Source: Aporhodopirellula rubra (GTDB taxonomy: Bacteria; Planctomycetota; Planctomycetia; Pirellulales; Pirellulaceae). From it: DNA of 64,000 nt. This document shows, piece after piece, positions 1 to 11,300 of this stretch. Numbering within the stretch: position 1 is the stretch's first letter; the number at the start of each line of letters is the position of its first letter. The notes beneath the pieces were generated by a model that saw only the letters and a program-made list of their open reading frames with translations, did no database searches and was not told where the DNA came from. The stretch spans positions 1 through 64,000 of the forward strand of contig NZ_JACHXU010000027.1 in the NCBI RefSeq assembly GCF_014192335.1. The letters run 5' to 3'. The translations under genes were made by a program, and so were the position numbers.

Positions 1-252
1 CAGTTTAAGCGTCGCAAACTCCGATTCGATCCATTGCACGGCCAACACCCTCCATGAGCGAACTTAGGCTTTTACAAGACCATTGATGTACTCTAGAAGA
101 TGTGGGCTATAAAGAGGGCGGAGGCCACGGGTGATGGGTGAGTACGAGCCGCGTAAGCAGTGAGATGGGGATCGCCCCGCTGCATCCGTGTGGCATCGCT
201 ACTCGAGTGAAGCCTTGTTGCTCGCGTGATTCTACTCAGGAGTGAGACTGAC

Positions 253-1173
253 TCACGAGTAAAAGTTGTATGCCTTGTTGTTGGGATCGAAGTCTGCGTC
301 CGTCAGTCCCACGTTCACTTTGAGATTGAGGTAGTTGTACTCTTCGATGACTTGGCCGGGCTGCCCTTCGCGAGTTGGCCAGTGGTAGGCGATATATCGA
401 ATCGGCATGTTCAATTGATCGTCCATGAACACCTGGGCTTGGTAGAACTCAGCGTCGGGACGTTGTGTCGGCTGCGTGACTTCGAGGACCGTGCACACGC
501 GGTCCTTCAGTTTGGCACCTCGGCGGAATTCGCAGGTTACATCTTCGTAACGCAATGCTTTTTCACCACGTTCGATCAGTTTGATAATCATGTTTTCGAC
601 ACCGATCTCGGTGAGCGGGTATCGTTGGCCTCGCATCGCGAGCATCCCGTCGACGGGGAGGCTCACCGTTGGCAAGAAACGTCCTTTGAATCCGCCCTCG
701 TGAGCCGTCAATTTTCCGTCGTTTTGGTTTTCGACGTAAATGACTTCGCGTCCCTTAACCGAAGACGGCTTCAGGAAGCTGATGTAGACGCTGAACGGTT
801 GCAGCAATTGACCGCCGGAAACTTTGCGGTTGCGGACTTTGATCGACATGTATTCGTGTTCGCCGATCGTGCCGCCGACTTGCTCGCGTTTGACCAGGAT
901 TGCCGTGTAGTCACGGACTTGGTTGCGAGAAATTTCGAGCGACTGGCGGGCCATGTCCAGGCCACGTTTCAGTGCGGCTTTGCCGGGCACGTCACGTGGG
1001 ACCTCCGCTTTCGGGACGGACATCGCGTTGGCGACACGGTGAACGGGGTTTGCCCATTGGGGCTGTTGGCCGGGGGATTGTGCGGCAGCGCGGGAGCTCA
1101 TTGCGGTGGAGATGAGTCCACCGGTGAGCAATCCCGTGGTCAAACCTAAAAACTGGCGTCGTGGCGTTGTCAT
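253..1173 (-). CDS. Exported DUF1571-family protein with Tat-type leader
   Basis: A 306-residue protein. The N-terminus has a twin-arginine motif (TPRRQFLG) followed by a Gly/Leu/Thr hydrophobic stretch and an Ala-rich AAAQ site around residue 32, so Tat export is likely. The mature part matches my memory of DUF1571, a family frequent in planctomycetes: an early RDYTAILVKRE stretch, a beta-rich middle with YVENQNDGKL, and a late MPIRYIAYHWP segment. Molecular function is unknown; a lipoprotein-carrier-like beta fold is possible but not shown. The ATG at 1173 is preceded by AGGA about 4 nt upstream. It is divergent from the YHS-type gene at 1550 and no operon partner is visible. Confidence 0.8.
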   Translation of the reverse strand: MTTPRRQFLGLTTGLLTGGLISTAMSSRAAAQSPGQQPQWANPVHRVANAMSVPKAEVPRDVPGKAALKRGLDMARQSLEISRNQVRDYTAILVKREQVGGTIGEHEYMSIKVRNRKVSGGQLLQPFSVYISFLKPSSVKGREVIYVENQNDGKLTAHEGGFKGRFLPTVSLPVDGMLAMRGQRYPLTEIGVENMIIKLIERGEKALRYEDVTCEFRRGAKLKDRVCTVLEVTQPTQRPDAEFYQAQVFMDDQLNMPIRYIAYHWPTREGQPGQVIEEYNYLNLKVNVGLTDADFDPNNKAYNFYS

Positions 1174-1549
1174 ATTCCTGTCCGTTCAGCGAAGTCCATT
1201 TGCTGTCCATGCGATCCGAGGGATCGACGCACTTAAAAACGAGTGCGTATTCTTTCTTAAGACATCGACTTCGGCGAATCGCGGCGCCAGCAATCGGGCT
1301 GCCTACCCGATCGACCCGTGTAACTGACATAAACCTCAGGTCATCCAGATCTGCGTCGAAACGACGTCTGCCGTGAAACTAGCAGAACGTGGATTCCGGC
1401 GGCCAGTCGGATTGTCAGATTTGACTTGTCACTAGTCGGCTGCTTACCCTAAAGGGGTATCGCTTGACCTGCCCGGTTAGGCAATCGGTGCCCTGTTGGG
1501 TACTTGATGGGGCGTTTCGCTGTCCGTTTTCTGCTTAATCACGAGTGAC
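1174..1549. other. Divergent intergenic region (376 bp)
   Basis: This stretch separates the DUF1571 gene (-) from the double-YHS gene (+), so it should carry both promoters. A TTGACT near 1421 followed by TACCCT about 18 bp later is a weak sigma70-like candidate for the rightward gene. I see no convincing operator, RNA gene or coding frame. Confidence 0.35.
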
Positions 1550-2017
1550 ATGATGAAAAACCGAATGCTGTCTTGTTTCGCTGTGCTTCTGATCACTTCC
1601 GCATCAGTCGTCGCCGCAAACGTTCATCTGAACAAAGAAGCTGACCTCGAAGGTGTCAAATGCATCGTTGCCGATCGCGACGCGCAGGCCAGCAAAACGG
1701 CCGAATACAAAGACGGTAAGGTTTACTTCTGCTGCGGCGGGTGTGCCGGCAAGTTCGCTAAAACGCCGAAGAAGTTTGCCACGCAGGCCAATCGCCAGCT
1801 CGTTCAAACCGGTCAGTACACTCAAACCGGTTGCCCAATCAGCGGCGGCCCTGTAGACGACTCGACCATGCTCACCGTTGCCGGTGCGAAAGTCGCTTTC
1901 TGCTGTGGCAAGTGCAAAGCCAAGGTTGAATCGGCTGAAGACAAAGAGGCGGCAAACCTCGTGTTTGGTGAAAAGGCCTTTGCGAAAGGCTTTAAGAAGG
2001 CTGAAAAAGAAGGTTAA
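1550..2017 (+). CDS. Secreted double YHS/TRASH-like metal-binding protein
   Basis: 155 residues with a Sec signal peptide (basic MMKNR, hydrophobic core to about residue 22, VVAA cleavage region). The mature protein holds two similar Cys modules. The first has a single Cys (VKCIVAD) and then FCCGGCAGKF near residues 60-68. The second has TGCPISG and then FCCGKCKAK near residues 121-129. A lone Cys, a Tyr/Val-rich strand and a CCxxC knuckle are typical of YHS/TRASH domains, which bind transition metals such as copper or iron. The tail is Lys-rich. Probable role: periplasmic or paryphoplasmic metal binding. ATG is found at both 1550 and 1553. It stands alone, between a divergent and a convergent neighbour. 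Confidence 0.72.
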   Translation: MMKNRMLSCFAVLLITSASVVAANVHLNKEADLEGVKCIVADRDAQASKTAEYKDGKVYFCCGGCAGKFAKTPKKFATQANRQLVQTGQYTQTGCPISGGPVDDSTMLTVAGAKVAFCCGKCKAKVESAEDKEAANLVFGEKAFAKGFKKAEKEG

Positions 2018-2191
2018 TCCCTGCCGGTGATGGGCTGCCCACGGCAGTCCAGTCAGCTTCGCTCACCACTTCAGCTCGGGACACGGTTCCGGGCTGTTTT
2101 TATGCGCGGCGATTGTTTCCTGAATGCCGAGCGTTTCACGATCGCTAGTGATTGGCCACTCGTTCGCGTATGCGCAATCGTTTGGCGATCT

Positions 2192-3787
2192 TTACGCTCG
2201 GTTGGCCCGTTCGGTCAATCCTCTGAGTTTTTCGATCAATTCAGGGGTGATTGCCGAATCTGTCATCCGCCACGTCCAGTTCCCTTTTGCCTTGCCGGGG
2301 ACATTCATCCGTGCGGCGTTGTCGAGACCGAGAAGGTCTTGCATCGGGATGATGGCTGTGTCGCTGTCCGATTGCAGGACTGCGTCGATCAATTGCCAGT
2401 AAACGGGTTCGTCCGCCGCATGGTCATGGTCGGAGATCCAGCTCTTCAGCGGGTCGGCTCCGGACGGTTTGCGTTGCTTGAGCCAGCCGACCAGGGTGTC
2501 GTTGTCGTGAGTTCCTGTGTATCCGACGGAATCGGTTGGGTAGGTGTTGGGGCGATGGAAATCATCGTCGGCGTTGTCAAAACCGAACTGAAGGACACGC
2601 ATCCCCGGGAATCCGAGCTGTTCGCGTAGGTGGTGGACTTCCTCGGTGATCAAACCCAGGTCTTCGGCGATGAACGGAAGATCGCCCAGTGCTTCGCGAG
2701 CGGCGTCAAATGGTTTGGTGCCGGGGCCCGGTTTCCAGTTTCCGCCGACCGCCGTGCGAGCCGAGGCGGGGACTTCCCAGTAGGCTTCGAATCCCCGGAA
2801 GTGATCGACGCGGAGCAGATCGAATTGACGCATCGCCGATCCGAACCGCTCGGTCCACCAGTGATAATGTGTCTTTTCCAACGCGTCCCAGTTGTATTGA
2901 GGGTTGCCCCACAATTGGCCGGTCTTGCTGAAGTAGTCCGGTGGAACACCGGCGACCAATGTCGGTTTGCCGTTTTCATCCACCGCGAACAGGGATTGGT
3001 TTGCCCACACGTCTGCACTCTCGTGGGCGACAAAGATTGGCATGTCCCCGCAGATACGGACACCAGCATCGTTGGCGTATTGTTTCAGCGATTGCCATTG
3101 GCGATCGAACAGGAATTGCTTGAAGTTGGCGTAATGGATCGCTTCGGAGAGTTGGTCGTCCCACTTTGCGAGAGCGGACGGTTGCCGGGTCACGAGTTCC
3201 ATCGGCCATTTCGACCAATCGGATTCGTCGAGGTGGCACATGATGGCTTCAAACCGCGAGAAATCCTCCAGCCAAGACGCGTGTTTCTTGCAGAACGCCA
3301 GCAGTGGCGATCGGAGCGGGTGGGAAGCGGTGTTTTGGAATCGTTCGAACGCCCGATTGAGTGCCGCTTCCTTGCGAGCGGCCACCGTCACGAAATCGAC
3401 ATGGGTCTGTGAAACAGCCGGGGCGGAAACCGTCGCGGCCATTCCGCCTGAGCTACTGGCCAGGTCATGTGGCGTTCCGGGTTCCGTGCTTCCCCCATGC
3501 GGAGTGGTCTGTTGGGTTTCGTCGATGTCAGTTTGGGTAAGCAGCCCTTCACTGACGAGTCCGGCGAGGTTGATCATCAGCGGGTTGCCCGCGAATGCGG
3601 AGTACGCGCTGTAGGGCGAATCGCCTTCGGCCGGCGGGGAGAGCGGCAGGATTTGCCAGATCGACTGGCCACTGGCAGCGAGGAAATCGACAAACTTGTA
3701 CGCCGAATCGCCCAAATCCCCAACGCCATTGCCACCCGGTAAGCTCGTGATGTGCAGGAGTACGCCGGAAGAACGAGGGAATTTCAT
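2192..3787 (-). CDS. malQ: 4-alpha-glucanotransferase (amylomaltase, GH77)
   Basis: 531 residues, normal for MalQ. The enzyme transfers alpha-1,4-glucan segments during maltodextrin and glycogen turnover in the cytoplasm. Recognised segments: N-terminal SSGVLLHITSLPG and SPYSAYSAFAGNP, the nucleophile region LRVDHFRGFEAYWEVP, the acid/base region PFIAEDLG and the C-terminal YTGTHDNDTL. Residues about 90-127 form a Gly/Ser/Thr/Pro-rich insertion absent from most MalQ proteins, probably a surface loop. The ATG at 3787 begins MKFPRSSG, the usual MalQ start. No glycogen genes are adjacent; it converges on the YHS gene. Confidence 0.95.
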   Translation of the reverse strand: MKFPRSSGVLLHITSLPGGNGVGDLGDSAYKFVDFLAASGQSIWQILPLSPPAEGDSPYSAYSAFAGNPLMINLAGLVSEGLLTQTDIDETQQTTPHGGSTEPGTPHDLASSSGGMAATVSAPAVSQTHVDFVTVAARKEAALNRAFERFQNTASHPLRSPLLAFCKKHASWLEDFSRFEAIMCHLDESDWSKWPMELVTRQPSALAKWDDQLSEAIHYANFKQFLFDRQWQSLKQYANDAGVRICGDMPIFVAHESADVWANQSLFAVDENGKPTLVAGVPPDYFSKTGQLWGNPQYNWDALEKTHYHWWTERFGSAMRQFDLLRVDHFRGFEAYWEVPASARTAVGGNWKPGPGTKPFDAAREALGDLPFIAEDLGLITEEVHHLREQLGFPGMRVLQFGFDNADDDFHRPNTYPTDSVGYTGTHDNDTLVGWLKQRKPSGADPLKSWISDHDHAADEPVYWQLIDAVLQSDSDTAIIPMQDLLGLDNAARMNVPGKAKGNWTWRMTDSAITPELIEKLRGLTERANRA

Positions 3788-4422
3788 GGCGTTTTTACCA
3801 GATGAGGCAGGAGATTTTGATGGAGTCGTGTTGGCGAGCCCAACGGATAACGCGGTGCGTCAATGTTGTGCGACGATCACGGGGTGTGATGAAAAGAGTG
3901 GCAGTTTGACCGTTTCGATCGGTGTTGTCTGCCCTAGTTCGTCAAAGTCGGAGAGCAGAGAGCACAAACGGGACCAAAATCCTCGCGTTGCCCTTTGCGA
4001 ACTCAAGATTTAGGGTTACATTTCACCTTCGACTATCGCCCCCCGGTATCCCGCAACGCGTCCCAACTGTCTGCCGCCCACTCTCTGGATTTGAGCTTTT
4101 CGTGGAATTGTGCCCTCCACATGAGCCTTGTTTTTTGGTCCTGAGAGATTTTTCGTTTCAAAATCGCAGCTCGATTGAAGAAATGTTCGCTTCGTTTGAA
4201 CATTTCCGATTGGCTCGTTTGGAACGGCTAATTCTCGGTGCAGAGGATGGTCCGCCGCGTGTGGTCGGCACAGGTTTATCGCCGGTTTCGGTAGTCTAAC
4301 TTAAGTTTAGTCATCTCACTCGTTTCCGGCGTTGGACGGATCTGGCCGCACCGAAATGGTGGCAGATTTCGACTTCGGGACGTGGTGAATTTGTTCTTCC
4401 CCGCGAAGGAGCTTTCCTCTCG
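3788..4422 (+). promoter_or_regulatory. Long rpoB upstream/leader region
   Basis: 635 bp without a credible gene between the divergent malQ and rpoB. In most bacteria rplJ-rplL sit directly upstream of rpoB; they are absent here, so rpoB should have its own promoter in this stretch. A 9-bp inverted repeat lies at 4180-4206 (listed separately). Open frames here have no recognisable protein character. I could not assign a confident -35/-10 pair. Confidence 0.5.
4180..4206 (+). promoter_or_regulatory. Inverted repeat in rpoB leader
   Basis: GAAATGTTC at 4180-4188 and GAACATTTC at 4198-4206 are perfect reverse complements with a 9-nt spacer. It could be an operator half-site pair or an RNA stem about 220 nt before the rpoB start. 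No U-tract follows, so it is not an intrinsic terminator. Confidence 0.4.
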
Positions 4423-7400
4423 ATGGCAACCACGACTCAGCGTCGACTCGAGCCCACCAGTATCCGCAAATTTGGAACCGGCTTGGGCCAGTTCGAATTG
4501 CCCGATCTGACCGCATTGCAAACTGCCTCTTATTCTGCGTTCCTGCAAGCCGATAAGGGGAGTTTGGAGCGAGATAATCAGGGCCTGGAGTCCGTGCTGA
4601 AGGAAATTTTTCCGATCAGCAGTTACGACGGTAACACGACGCTGGAATACCTGCGTTACGAGCTCGGTAAGCCACGGTATACCGTGCAAGAGTGTCGTCA
4701 GTTGCGGTTGACCTACGGTCGCCCCATGCGGGTTTGGTTGCGATTGAATCGCGAAGAACCGATCGAGGAAGAAGTCTATCTCGGTGACCTGCCGATCATG
4801 CTCGGTGGCGGTGAGTTCGTCATCAACGGTGCGGAACGTGTCGTCGTGAGCCAGTTGCACCGTAGCCCCGGTGTCGACTTCGTGCTCGAGCAAGACACCA
4901 CGACCGATCGCAAGTTGCCGTCGTGCCGCGTGATCCCTGAGCGTGGGTCGTGGATCGAAGTCAACGTGACGAAGAAAGATTCGTTGACTGTTCGAATCGA
5001 CCAAAGCGGTAAGTTCCCCGCGACCATGTTGCTGCGGGCGATGGACCCGATGTACAGCACTGATGCCGAGTTGTTGGCGGCATTCTATGAAACCAAAACG
5101 ATCAAGGTTTCCGGCGGCAAAGACGCGCCGAAGCTCGAAAACAAGATCTGTGTTGACGACGTTGTCTACCCGAGCGGACACGAGCGAGCCGGCGAAATTA
5201 TCGTCGAGCCCGGTCACAAGATCAGCCCCGAATTGGCCGAAACCATCTGCGCCGCTGGTGTGACGAGCGTTGATGCGATGGATCTGCCGAAGGTGCCGTT
5301 GATTTTCCACACGCTCGCCGAAGACACCACGGCGAGTCACGAAGAGGCGTTGCTGCGGATCTATCAGCGACTGCGTCCGGGGAACCCTCCTCAACTGGAG
5401 AAGGCTCGCACGCTTTTCCAGGAGAAGTTCTACGACGAGAACCGATACCGGCTCGGTAAGGTGGGCCGTTTCCGGCTCAACCGTAAGCTCGGTCTCGACG
5501 TCAGCGAAGAGGTGATGACGCTGCGTCCCGACGACATGATTTCAGCGATCCGCTACCTCATCGATTTGTTCGATGCGGAAAGTGATGCGGAGATCGACGA
5601 CATTGACCACCTCGGTAACCGTCGTCTGCGAACGATCGATGAACTCGCCAGTGAAGAGTTGCGAAAAGGCTTCTTGAAGCTGCGTCGTACTGTGCAAGAA
5701 CGCATGAGCGTGAAAGATGCCCAGGACATGACGCCGCGTTCGTTGATTAATCCGAAGAGCGTTTCGGCGGCGATCGATTACTTCTTCGGCCGCGGTGAAC
5801 TCTCGCAGGTCGTTGACCAGACGAACCCACTGAGCCAACTCGCTCACGAGCGTCGGCTTTCGGCCCTCGGGCCGGGTGGTTTGAACCGGAAACGTGCGGG
5901 CTTCGAAGTACGCGATGTGCACATTTCGCACTACGGCCGTATCTGCCCGATTGAAACTCCTGAAGGTACAAACATTGGTCTGATCAGCTCGCTGGCGATT
6001 TACGCCGGTGTGGATGATTACGGATTCTTGATCACGCCGTTCCGTAAAGTCGTCGACGGAAAGATCAGTGATCAGACCGTCTGGCTGCGTGCGGACGAAG
6101 AAGGTGAGTCGTACGTGGCTCCTGCGGATACGGAAGTCAAAGACGGTGCGTTGGTTCCAGGGCCGAACTTGATCGCCCGGTTCCGAAGTGACTTCGAGAT
6201 CGTGTTGCCTGAACAAGTCAGTTACATGGACGTTGCTCCGGCTCAGATGGTCGGTGTTTCGGCCGGTCTGATTCCGTTCCTCGAGCACGACGATGCTAAC
6301 CGCGCACTCATGGGATCGAACATGCAGCGGCAAGCCGTGCCGTTGTTGGTCGCCGAGCCGCCGATCGTCGGTACGGGGATGGAACGCGAAGTCGCCAAGA
6401 ACAGCGCGATGGTCGTTCGTGCTCGCCGTGCGGGCAAGGTGACTTACGCCGATGCCACACGCATCGAAGTCGGCAGCGATCACTACCCGTTGAAGAAGTA
6501 TCAAGGCCTCAACGAGCGTACCTGCCAAAACCAGAAACCGCTTGTGAACGTTGGTGACAAGGTCGAGAAAGGCCAGATCATCGCTGACGGTGCGGCGACC
6601 CGTTTGGGTGAGTTGGCACTAGGACGCAACGTCCTCGTGGGCTTTATGTCGTTCGACGGTTTCAATTACGAAGACGCGATCATTATCAGCGAAGAACTCG
6701 TTCGTAATGACACGTATACTTCGATCCACATCGAAGATTTCGATGTCGAAATCCGCGAAACCAAACTAGGCCGTGAAGAGTTCACTCGCGATATTCCAAA
6801 CGTTTCGGAAAAGGCACTGCGTAATCTCGATGACAGCGGGATTGTGCAAGTCGGAACGTACGTGAAACCTGGCGATATCTTGGTCGGAAAGGTCAGCCCG
6901 AAGAGCAAGACGGAGCTGACACCGGAAGAAAAATTGTTGCACGCAATTTTTGGTCGCGCCGGTGAAGACGTGAAGAACGATTCACTCGAAGTGCCTTCGG
7001 GCATTGAAGGGATCGTCATCGATACCCACAAGTTCTCTCGCCGTATGAGTCTCGGCGAAGACGAGCGTAAGCAGTTCGAGAAAGAGCTGAAACAGCACGA
7101 GACCGAAGGAAATGATGAGATCGCTAGTACGTTCGAATCATTGATCCGCGATCTAGAAGCTGCCGCGGGCACCAAGCTGAAGGATTCCACCGGAACGCCT
7201 CTGGCCGACGGACAGGATCCGAAGTTTGTGGCAGAACGTGCGACGAGTTTCCGTTTTGACCTCGTTCTCGACCAAGTTGATGAGTCGAAGAAGGAAGAGG
7301 TCGAGAAGGTTTACGCAACGCAGTGGCAGAACGTTGAAAACGCGATCGACGAACGAGACCGCAAGTTGAACTCGATGAAGCGTGGCGATGAGCTTCGCAG

Positions 7401-8142
7401 CGGTGTTCTGCAGATGGTCAAGATTTATATCGCGACCAAGCGAACGATCAGCGTTGGTGACAAGATGGCCGGTCGTCACGGAAACAAGGGGGTGATCGCG
7501 AAGATCCTTCCGATCGAAGACATGCCGTTCCTTCCTGATGGCACGCCGATCCAAATCATGCTCAACCCACTGGGCGTTCCGTCGCGAATGAACGTGGGGC
7601 AGATTTTGGAAACGCACCTCGGATGGGCCGGGGCCAAGCTCGGTTTCCAAGCGATTACGCCAATTTTCGATGGTGCGTCGGAATCCGAAATCAACGATTG
7701 CCTTGCGGAAGCCGGTTTGCCTGCACACGGTAAGATCCGTTTGACCGATGGTCGAACCGGTGAGCCGATGGAGCAGGAAACGACGGTCGGTTACATCTAC
7801 ATGTTGAAACTGCACCACCTCGTCGACGACAAGGTTCACGCTCGTAGCACCGGGCCATACTCCCTCATCACGCAGCAGCCTCTCGGCGGTAAAGCCCGCT
7901 TCGGTGGTCAACGCTTCGGTGAGATGGAAGTTTGGGCTCTGGAAGCATACGGAGCGGCGTACATCCTTCAAGAATTGCTCACCGTTAAGAGTGACGATGT
8001 TGAGGGACGTACGAAGATCTACGAGTCGATGGTCAAGGGTGAGAACACCTTGGAAGCCGGCACGCCCGCCAGTTTCGACGTGTTGACCAACGAAATTCGT
8101 GGTCTGGCACTCAACATGCAACTCGAAAAACGCCCGATCTAG
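4423..8142 (+). CDS. rpoB: DNA-directed RNA polymerase subunit beta
   Basis: 1239 residues. This is the beta subunit of RNA polymerase and forms one side of the active-site cleft. Recognised: the rifampicin-pocket region ([17 protein letters not shown], then [13 protein letters not shown]), [30 protein letters not shown], and the C-terminal [14 protein letters not shown] and [17 protein letters not shown]. It ends with [20 protein letters not shown] and a conserved tail. The pocket carries Val-Val at the E. coli Phe514-Met515 positions and Thr at Asn518. It starts at ATG 4423, ahead of the conserved PDLTALQ region. It is not preceded by rplJ or rplL; rpoC follows after 233 bp. Confidence 0.99.
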   Translation: MATTTQRRLEPTSIRKFGTGLGQFELPDLTALQTASYSAFLQADKGSLERDNQGLESVLKEIFPISSYDGNTTLEYLRYELGKPRYTVQECRQLRLTYGRPMRVWLRLNREEPIEEEVYLGDLPIMLGGGEFVINGAERVVVSQLHRSPGVDFVLEQDTTTDRKLPSCRVIPERGSWIEVNVTKKDSLTVRIDQSGKFPATMLLRAMDPMYSTDAELLAAFYETKTIKVSGGKDAPKLENKICVDDVVYPSGHERAGEIIVEPGHKISPELAETICAAGVTSVDAMDLPKVPLIFHTLAEDTTASHEEALLRIYQRLRPGNPPQLEKARTLFQEKFYDENRYRLGKVGRFRLNRKLGLDVSEEVMTLRPDDMISAIRYLIDLFDAESDAEIDDIDHLGNRRLRTIDELASEELRKGFLKLRRTVQERMSVKDAQDMTPRSLINPKSVSAAIDYFFGRGELSQVVDQTNPLSQLAHERRLSALGPGGLNRKRAGFEVRDVHISHYGRICPIETPEGTNIGLISSLAIYAGVDDYGFLITPFRKVVDGKISDQTVWLRADEEGESYVAPADTEVKDGALVPGPNLIARFRSDFEIVLPEQVSYMDVAPAQMVGVSAGLIPFLEHDDANRALMGSNMQRQAVPLLVAEPPIVGTGMEREVAKNSAMVVRARRAGKVTYADATRIEVGSDHYPLKKYQGLNERTCQNQKPLVNVGDKVEKGQIIADGAATRLGELALGRNVLVGFMSFDGFNYEDAIIISEELVRNDTYTSIHIEDFDVEIRETKLGREEFTRDIPNVSEKALRNLDDSGIVQVGTYVKPGDILVGKVSPKSKTELTPEEKLLHAIFGRAGEDVKNDSLEVPSGIEGIVIDTHKFSRRMSLGEDERKQFEKELKQHETEGNDEIASTFESLIRDLEAAAGTKLKDSTGTPLADGQDPKFVAERATSFRFDLVLDQVDESKKEEVEKVYATQWQNVENAIDERDRKLNSMKRGDELRSGVLQMVKIYIATKRTISVGDKMAGRHGNKGVIAKILPIEDMPFLPDGTPIQIMLNPLGVPSRMNVGQILETHLGWAGAKLGFQAITPIFDGASESEINDCLAEAGLPAHGKIRLTDGRTGEPMEQETTVGYIYMLKLHHLVDDKVHARSTGPYSLITQQPLGGKARFGGQRFGEMEVWALEAYGAAYILQELLTVKSDDVEGRTKIYESMVKGENTLEAGTPASFDVLTNEIRGLALNMQLEKRPI

Positions 8143-8172
8143 ACGGGACTCCACTCCGCGAGAGCGGCATTT

Positions 8173-8200
8173 CAGCGAGAGACTTTTGAGTCTCTCGCTG
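8173..8200 (+). promoter_or_regulatory. Strong hairpin in the rpoB-rpoC intergenic region
   Basis: 8173-8184 and 8189-8200 are perfect reverse complements (12 bp) around a TTTG loop. No T-run follows, so an intrinsic terminator is unlikely. It sits 31 nt after the rpoB stop and about 175 nt before rpoC. An RNase processing site or mRNA-stabilising stem would fit; that role is inference. Confidence 0.6.
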
Positions 8201-8375
8201 TAGCCGATTCGCGAGAGAGTTTCCGTCTGAAGACGAAATTGACGTTGGGCGTATGCCTGACTGTATCGCGACAAAATCGCTTGAAACCTTCCACATCAAA
8301 ACGCTCAACGCCATCTGCCAAGTATCCCTTGAGCCCAGGCGACGAGCTAAGAGCTAATAGCTAAAGGCTTCTTCC

Positions 8376-11300
8376 ATGTCAGTTGGCGAAACCAGCAACT
8401 ACGATCGCATCAACGATTACGCTTCGGTCCGCATCTCCTTGGCTCGTCCCCAAGACATCAAGAGCTGGTCGTTCGGTGAAGTTAAGAAACCCGAGACGAT
8501 CAACTACCGTACCTACCGTCCGGAAAAAGACGGTCTGTTCTGCGAACGCATCTTTGGCCCTGAGAAAGACTGGGAATGCGCCTGCGGTAAATACCGTGGA
8601 ATGAAATACAAGGGAATGATCTGTGACCGCTGCGGCGTGAAGGTCACCCACTCCCGCGTTCGTCGGAAACGCATGGGGCACATCGAACTGGCGGCTCCAG
8701 TTGTGCACATCTGGTTCTTCAAGGCCATGCCTTCGCGACTGGGCAACCTGCTGGCGATGAAAACCAGTTCCCTCGAGAAGGTGATCTATTTCCAAGATTA
8801 CGTGGTCATCGATCCTGGCGAAACGGATCTCGAGCCACTGCAGCTTCTGACCGAAGAAGAGTACCGTGCGGCGCGTCAGCAATACGGTCCCGGTTCGTTC
8901 GAAGCCGACATGGGTGCCGAAGCGGTTCGCAAACTGCTGAACAAACTGGACCTCGTTCCGTTGTCGGAGCAATTGCGTGTCGATCTCGAAGAGACCGGCA
9001 GCAAGCAGAAGAAGAAAGACCTGATCAACCGCTTGAAGATTGTGGAGTCGATCCGCGACAGCGATAACCGTCCTGAGTGGATGGTGCTCGACGTGATTCC
9101 GGTCATTCCACCCGATTTGCGTCCGCTCGTGCTGCTCGATAGCGGCAACTTCGCGACCAGCGATTTGAACGACCTCTATCGCCGGATCATCAACCGCAAC
9201 AACCGGCTTCGTAAGCTGGTCGATTTGAACGCGCCGGAAGTCATCATTCGTAACGAAAAGCGAATGTTGCAACAGTCCGTCGACGCGCTCTTCGACAACA
9301 ACCGTTGCAAGCGACCTGTGCTCGGATCATCGAACCGGCCGTTGAAGTCGCTCACCGACATGATTAAAGGGAAACAAGGTCGTTTTCGCGAAAACCTGTT
9401 GGGTAAGCGAGTCGATTATTCCGCCCGTTCGGTCATCGTGGTTGGTCCTCGGTTGAAGCTGCATCAATGCGGTTTGCCGAAAAAGATTGCTCTCGAGCTT
9501 TATCAGCCGTTTATTATCCGCCGCCTCAAAGAGCTCGGTCACGCCGATACGATCAAGTCGGCCAAGAAGATGCTCGAACGTAAAGACGAAGAGGTTTGGG
9601 ATATCCTCGAGCAGGTCATCACGAATCACCCTGTGATGCTTAACCGGGCACCAACGTTGCACCGGATGGGGATTCAGGCGTTCGAACCGACCCTGGTCGA
9701 AGGCAACGCAATTCATTTGCACCCGCTCGTTTGCAAAGGTTTCAACGCCGACTTCGACGGTGACCAGATGGCCGTTCACTTGCCGCTCTCGATCGAGGCA
9801 CAAGTGGAAGCCCACACGTTGATGCTCAGTACCAACAATGTGTTCGCGCCGTCCAACGGTAAGCCGATCATGAGTCCTTCCCAGGACATCGTCATGGGTT
9901 GCTACTACATGACGGTTGAACTGCCCGATCGTAAAGGCGACGGGATGGTTTTCAGCGGCTATGAAGAAGTCGACTACGCACTCGCCCAAGGCATTGTGGA
10001 ACTGCATACGAAGATCAAAATGCGGTTGCCGAAGTTCCAGAAACTCAAGACAGACGATGAGTCGGGTGTCTACGGTGCAACGATCGACACGACTCCTGGT
10101 CGTGTTCGGTTCAACGAAATGTTGCCCGACGGTATGGACTACTACAACCGCGCCATGCGTAGTGGTGACTTGGCCAAGACAATTAGCGACTGCTATCAAC
10201 GTCTCGGTCGGAAACCAACGATTCACTTGCTCGACGATATGATGCAAATGGGCTTCCGCGAGTCGACTTGCAGTGGTCTGTCGTTCGCGACGGATGACTT
10301 GGTCACGCCGGACACCAAGCAGAAGTTCATCAAAGACGCCGAGAAGACGGTCATGAAGCACAAGAAGGCTTATGACCGTGGTTTGATGACCGGTAAGGAA
10401 CGGTACAACCAGGTTCTCGACGCGTGGACTCACGCTCGTGAGGCGATCACTGCGGACATGATGAGCGCCATGGAGAATGATATTCGCGAAGGCGGTTGGT
10501 ACATCAACCCCGTGTTCTTGATGTCGCACTCTGGTGCACGGGGTGGTATTGAGCAAATTCGTCAGCTCGCCGGTATGCGTGGTCTGATGGCGAAGCCAAC
10601 CGGGGAGATCATCGAAACTCCGATTAAGGCAAACTTCCGCGAAGGTTTGTCGGTGCTCGAGTACTTCTCGTCCACCCACGGTGCTCGGAAAGGTTTGGCC
10701 GATACGGCTCTCAAGACTGCGGACAGTGGATACCTCACTCGTAAGCTCGCTGACGTTGCCCAGAACGTTGTGGTCACCATGCACGATTGTGGTACCACGC
10801 AGGGGATCACCAAGGGGGTGGTCTATCGCGGTGAGAAGGTTGAAGTTTCGTTGGCAGATTCGATCAACGGTCGAGTCAGCTTGAAGGCGATCGTGAACCC
10901 TGTGACCGATGAAGTGATCGTCGAAGCAGGGCAAATGATCACACCGGAAATCGCTCGCAAGATCGAACAAATGGGACTCGAGAAGATTCAAGTTCGTACG
11001 CCAATGGCATGCGACGCTCCTCTCGGTGTTTGCCGTTCGTGCTACGGCATGGACATGGCAACCGGATCGATGGTTGAGGAAGGCATGGCCGTTGGCATTA
11101 TCGCCGCTCAGTCGATCGGTGAGCCTGGTACTCAGTTGACGATGCGGACGTTCCACATCGGTGGTAGTGTGAGTAAGCAGGTTGAAGAGTCGGACATCAA
11201 GTCGGCTCGCGATGGTGAAGTTCGCTACACACGCATGAAAGCTGTGACCAACACCGAAGGCCGTGACGTCGTGTTGACGCGTAACGGTCAGGTCATGTTG

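Noticed and set aside
2027..3412. Open frames on the plus strand across malQ
   Set aside because: They mirror the third-position GC bias of malQ and contain no recognisable motif.
8173..8200. Terminator between rpoB and rpoC
   Set aside because: The stem is strong but no T-run follows and rpoC needs coordinated expression; retained as an unexplained hairpin.
9327..11156. Very long minus-strand open frame (609 codons) inside rpoC
   Set aside because: It is a mirror of rpoC codon bias: no ribosome binding site, no family resemblance, and it lies wholly within a highly conserved gene.
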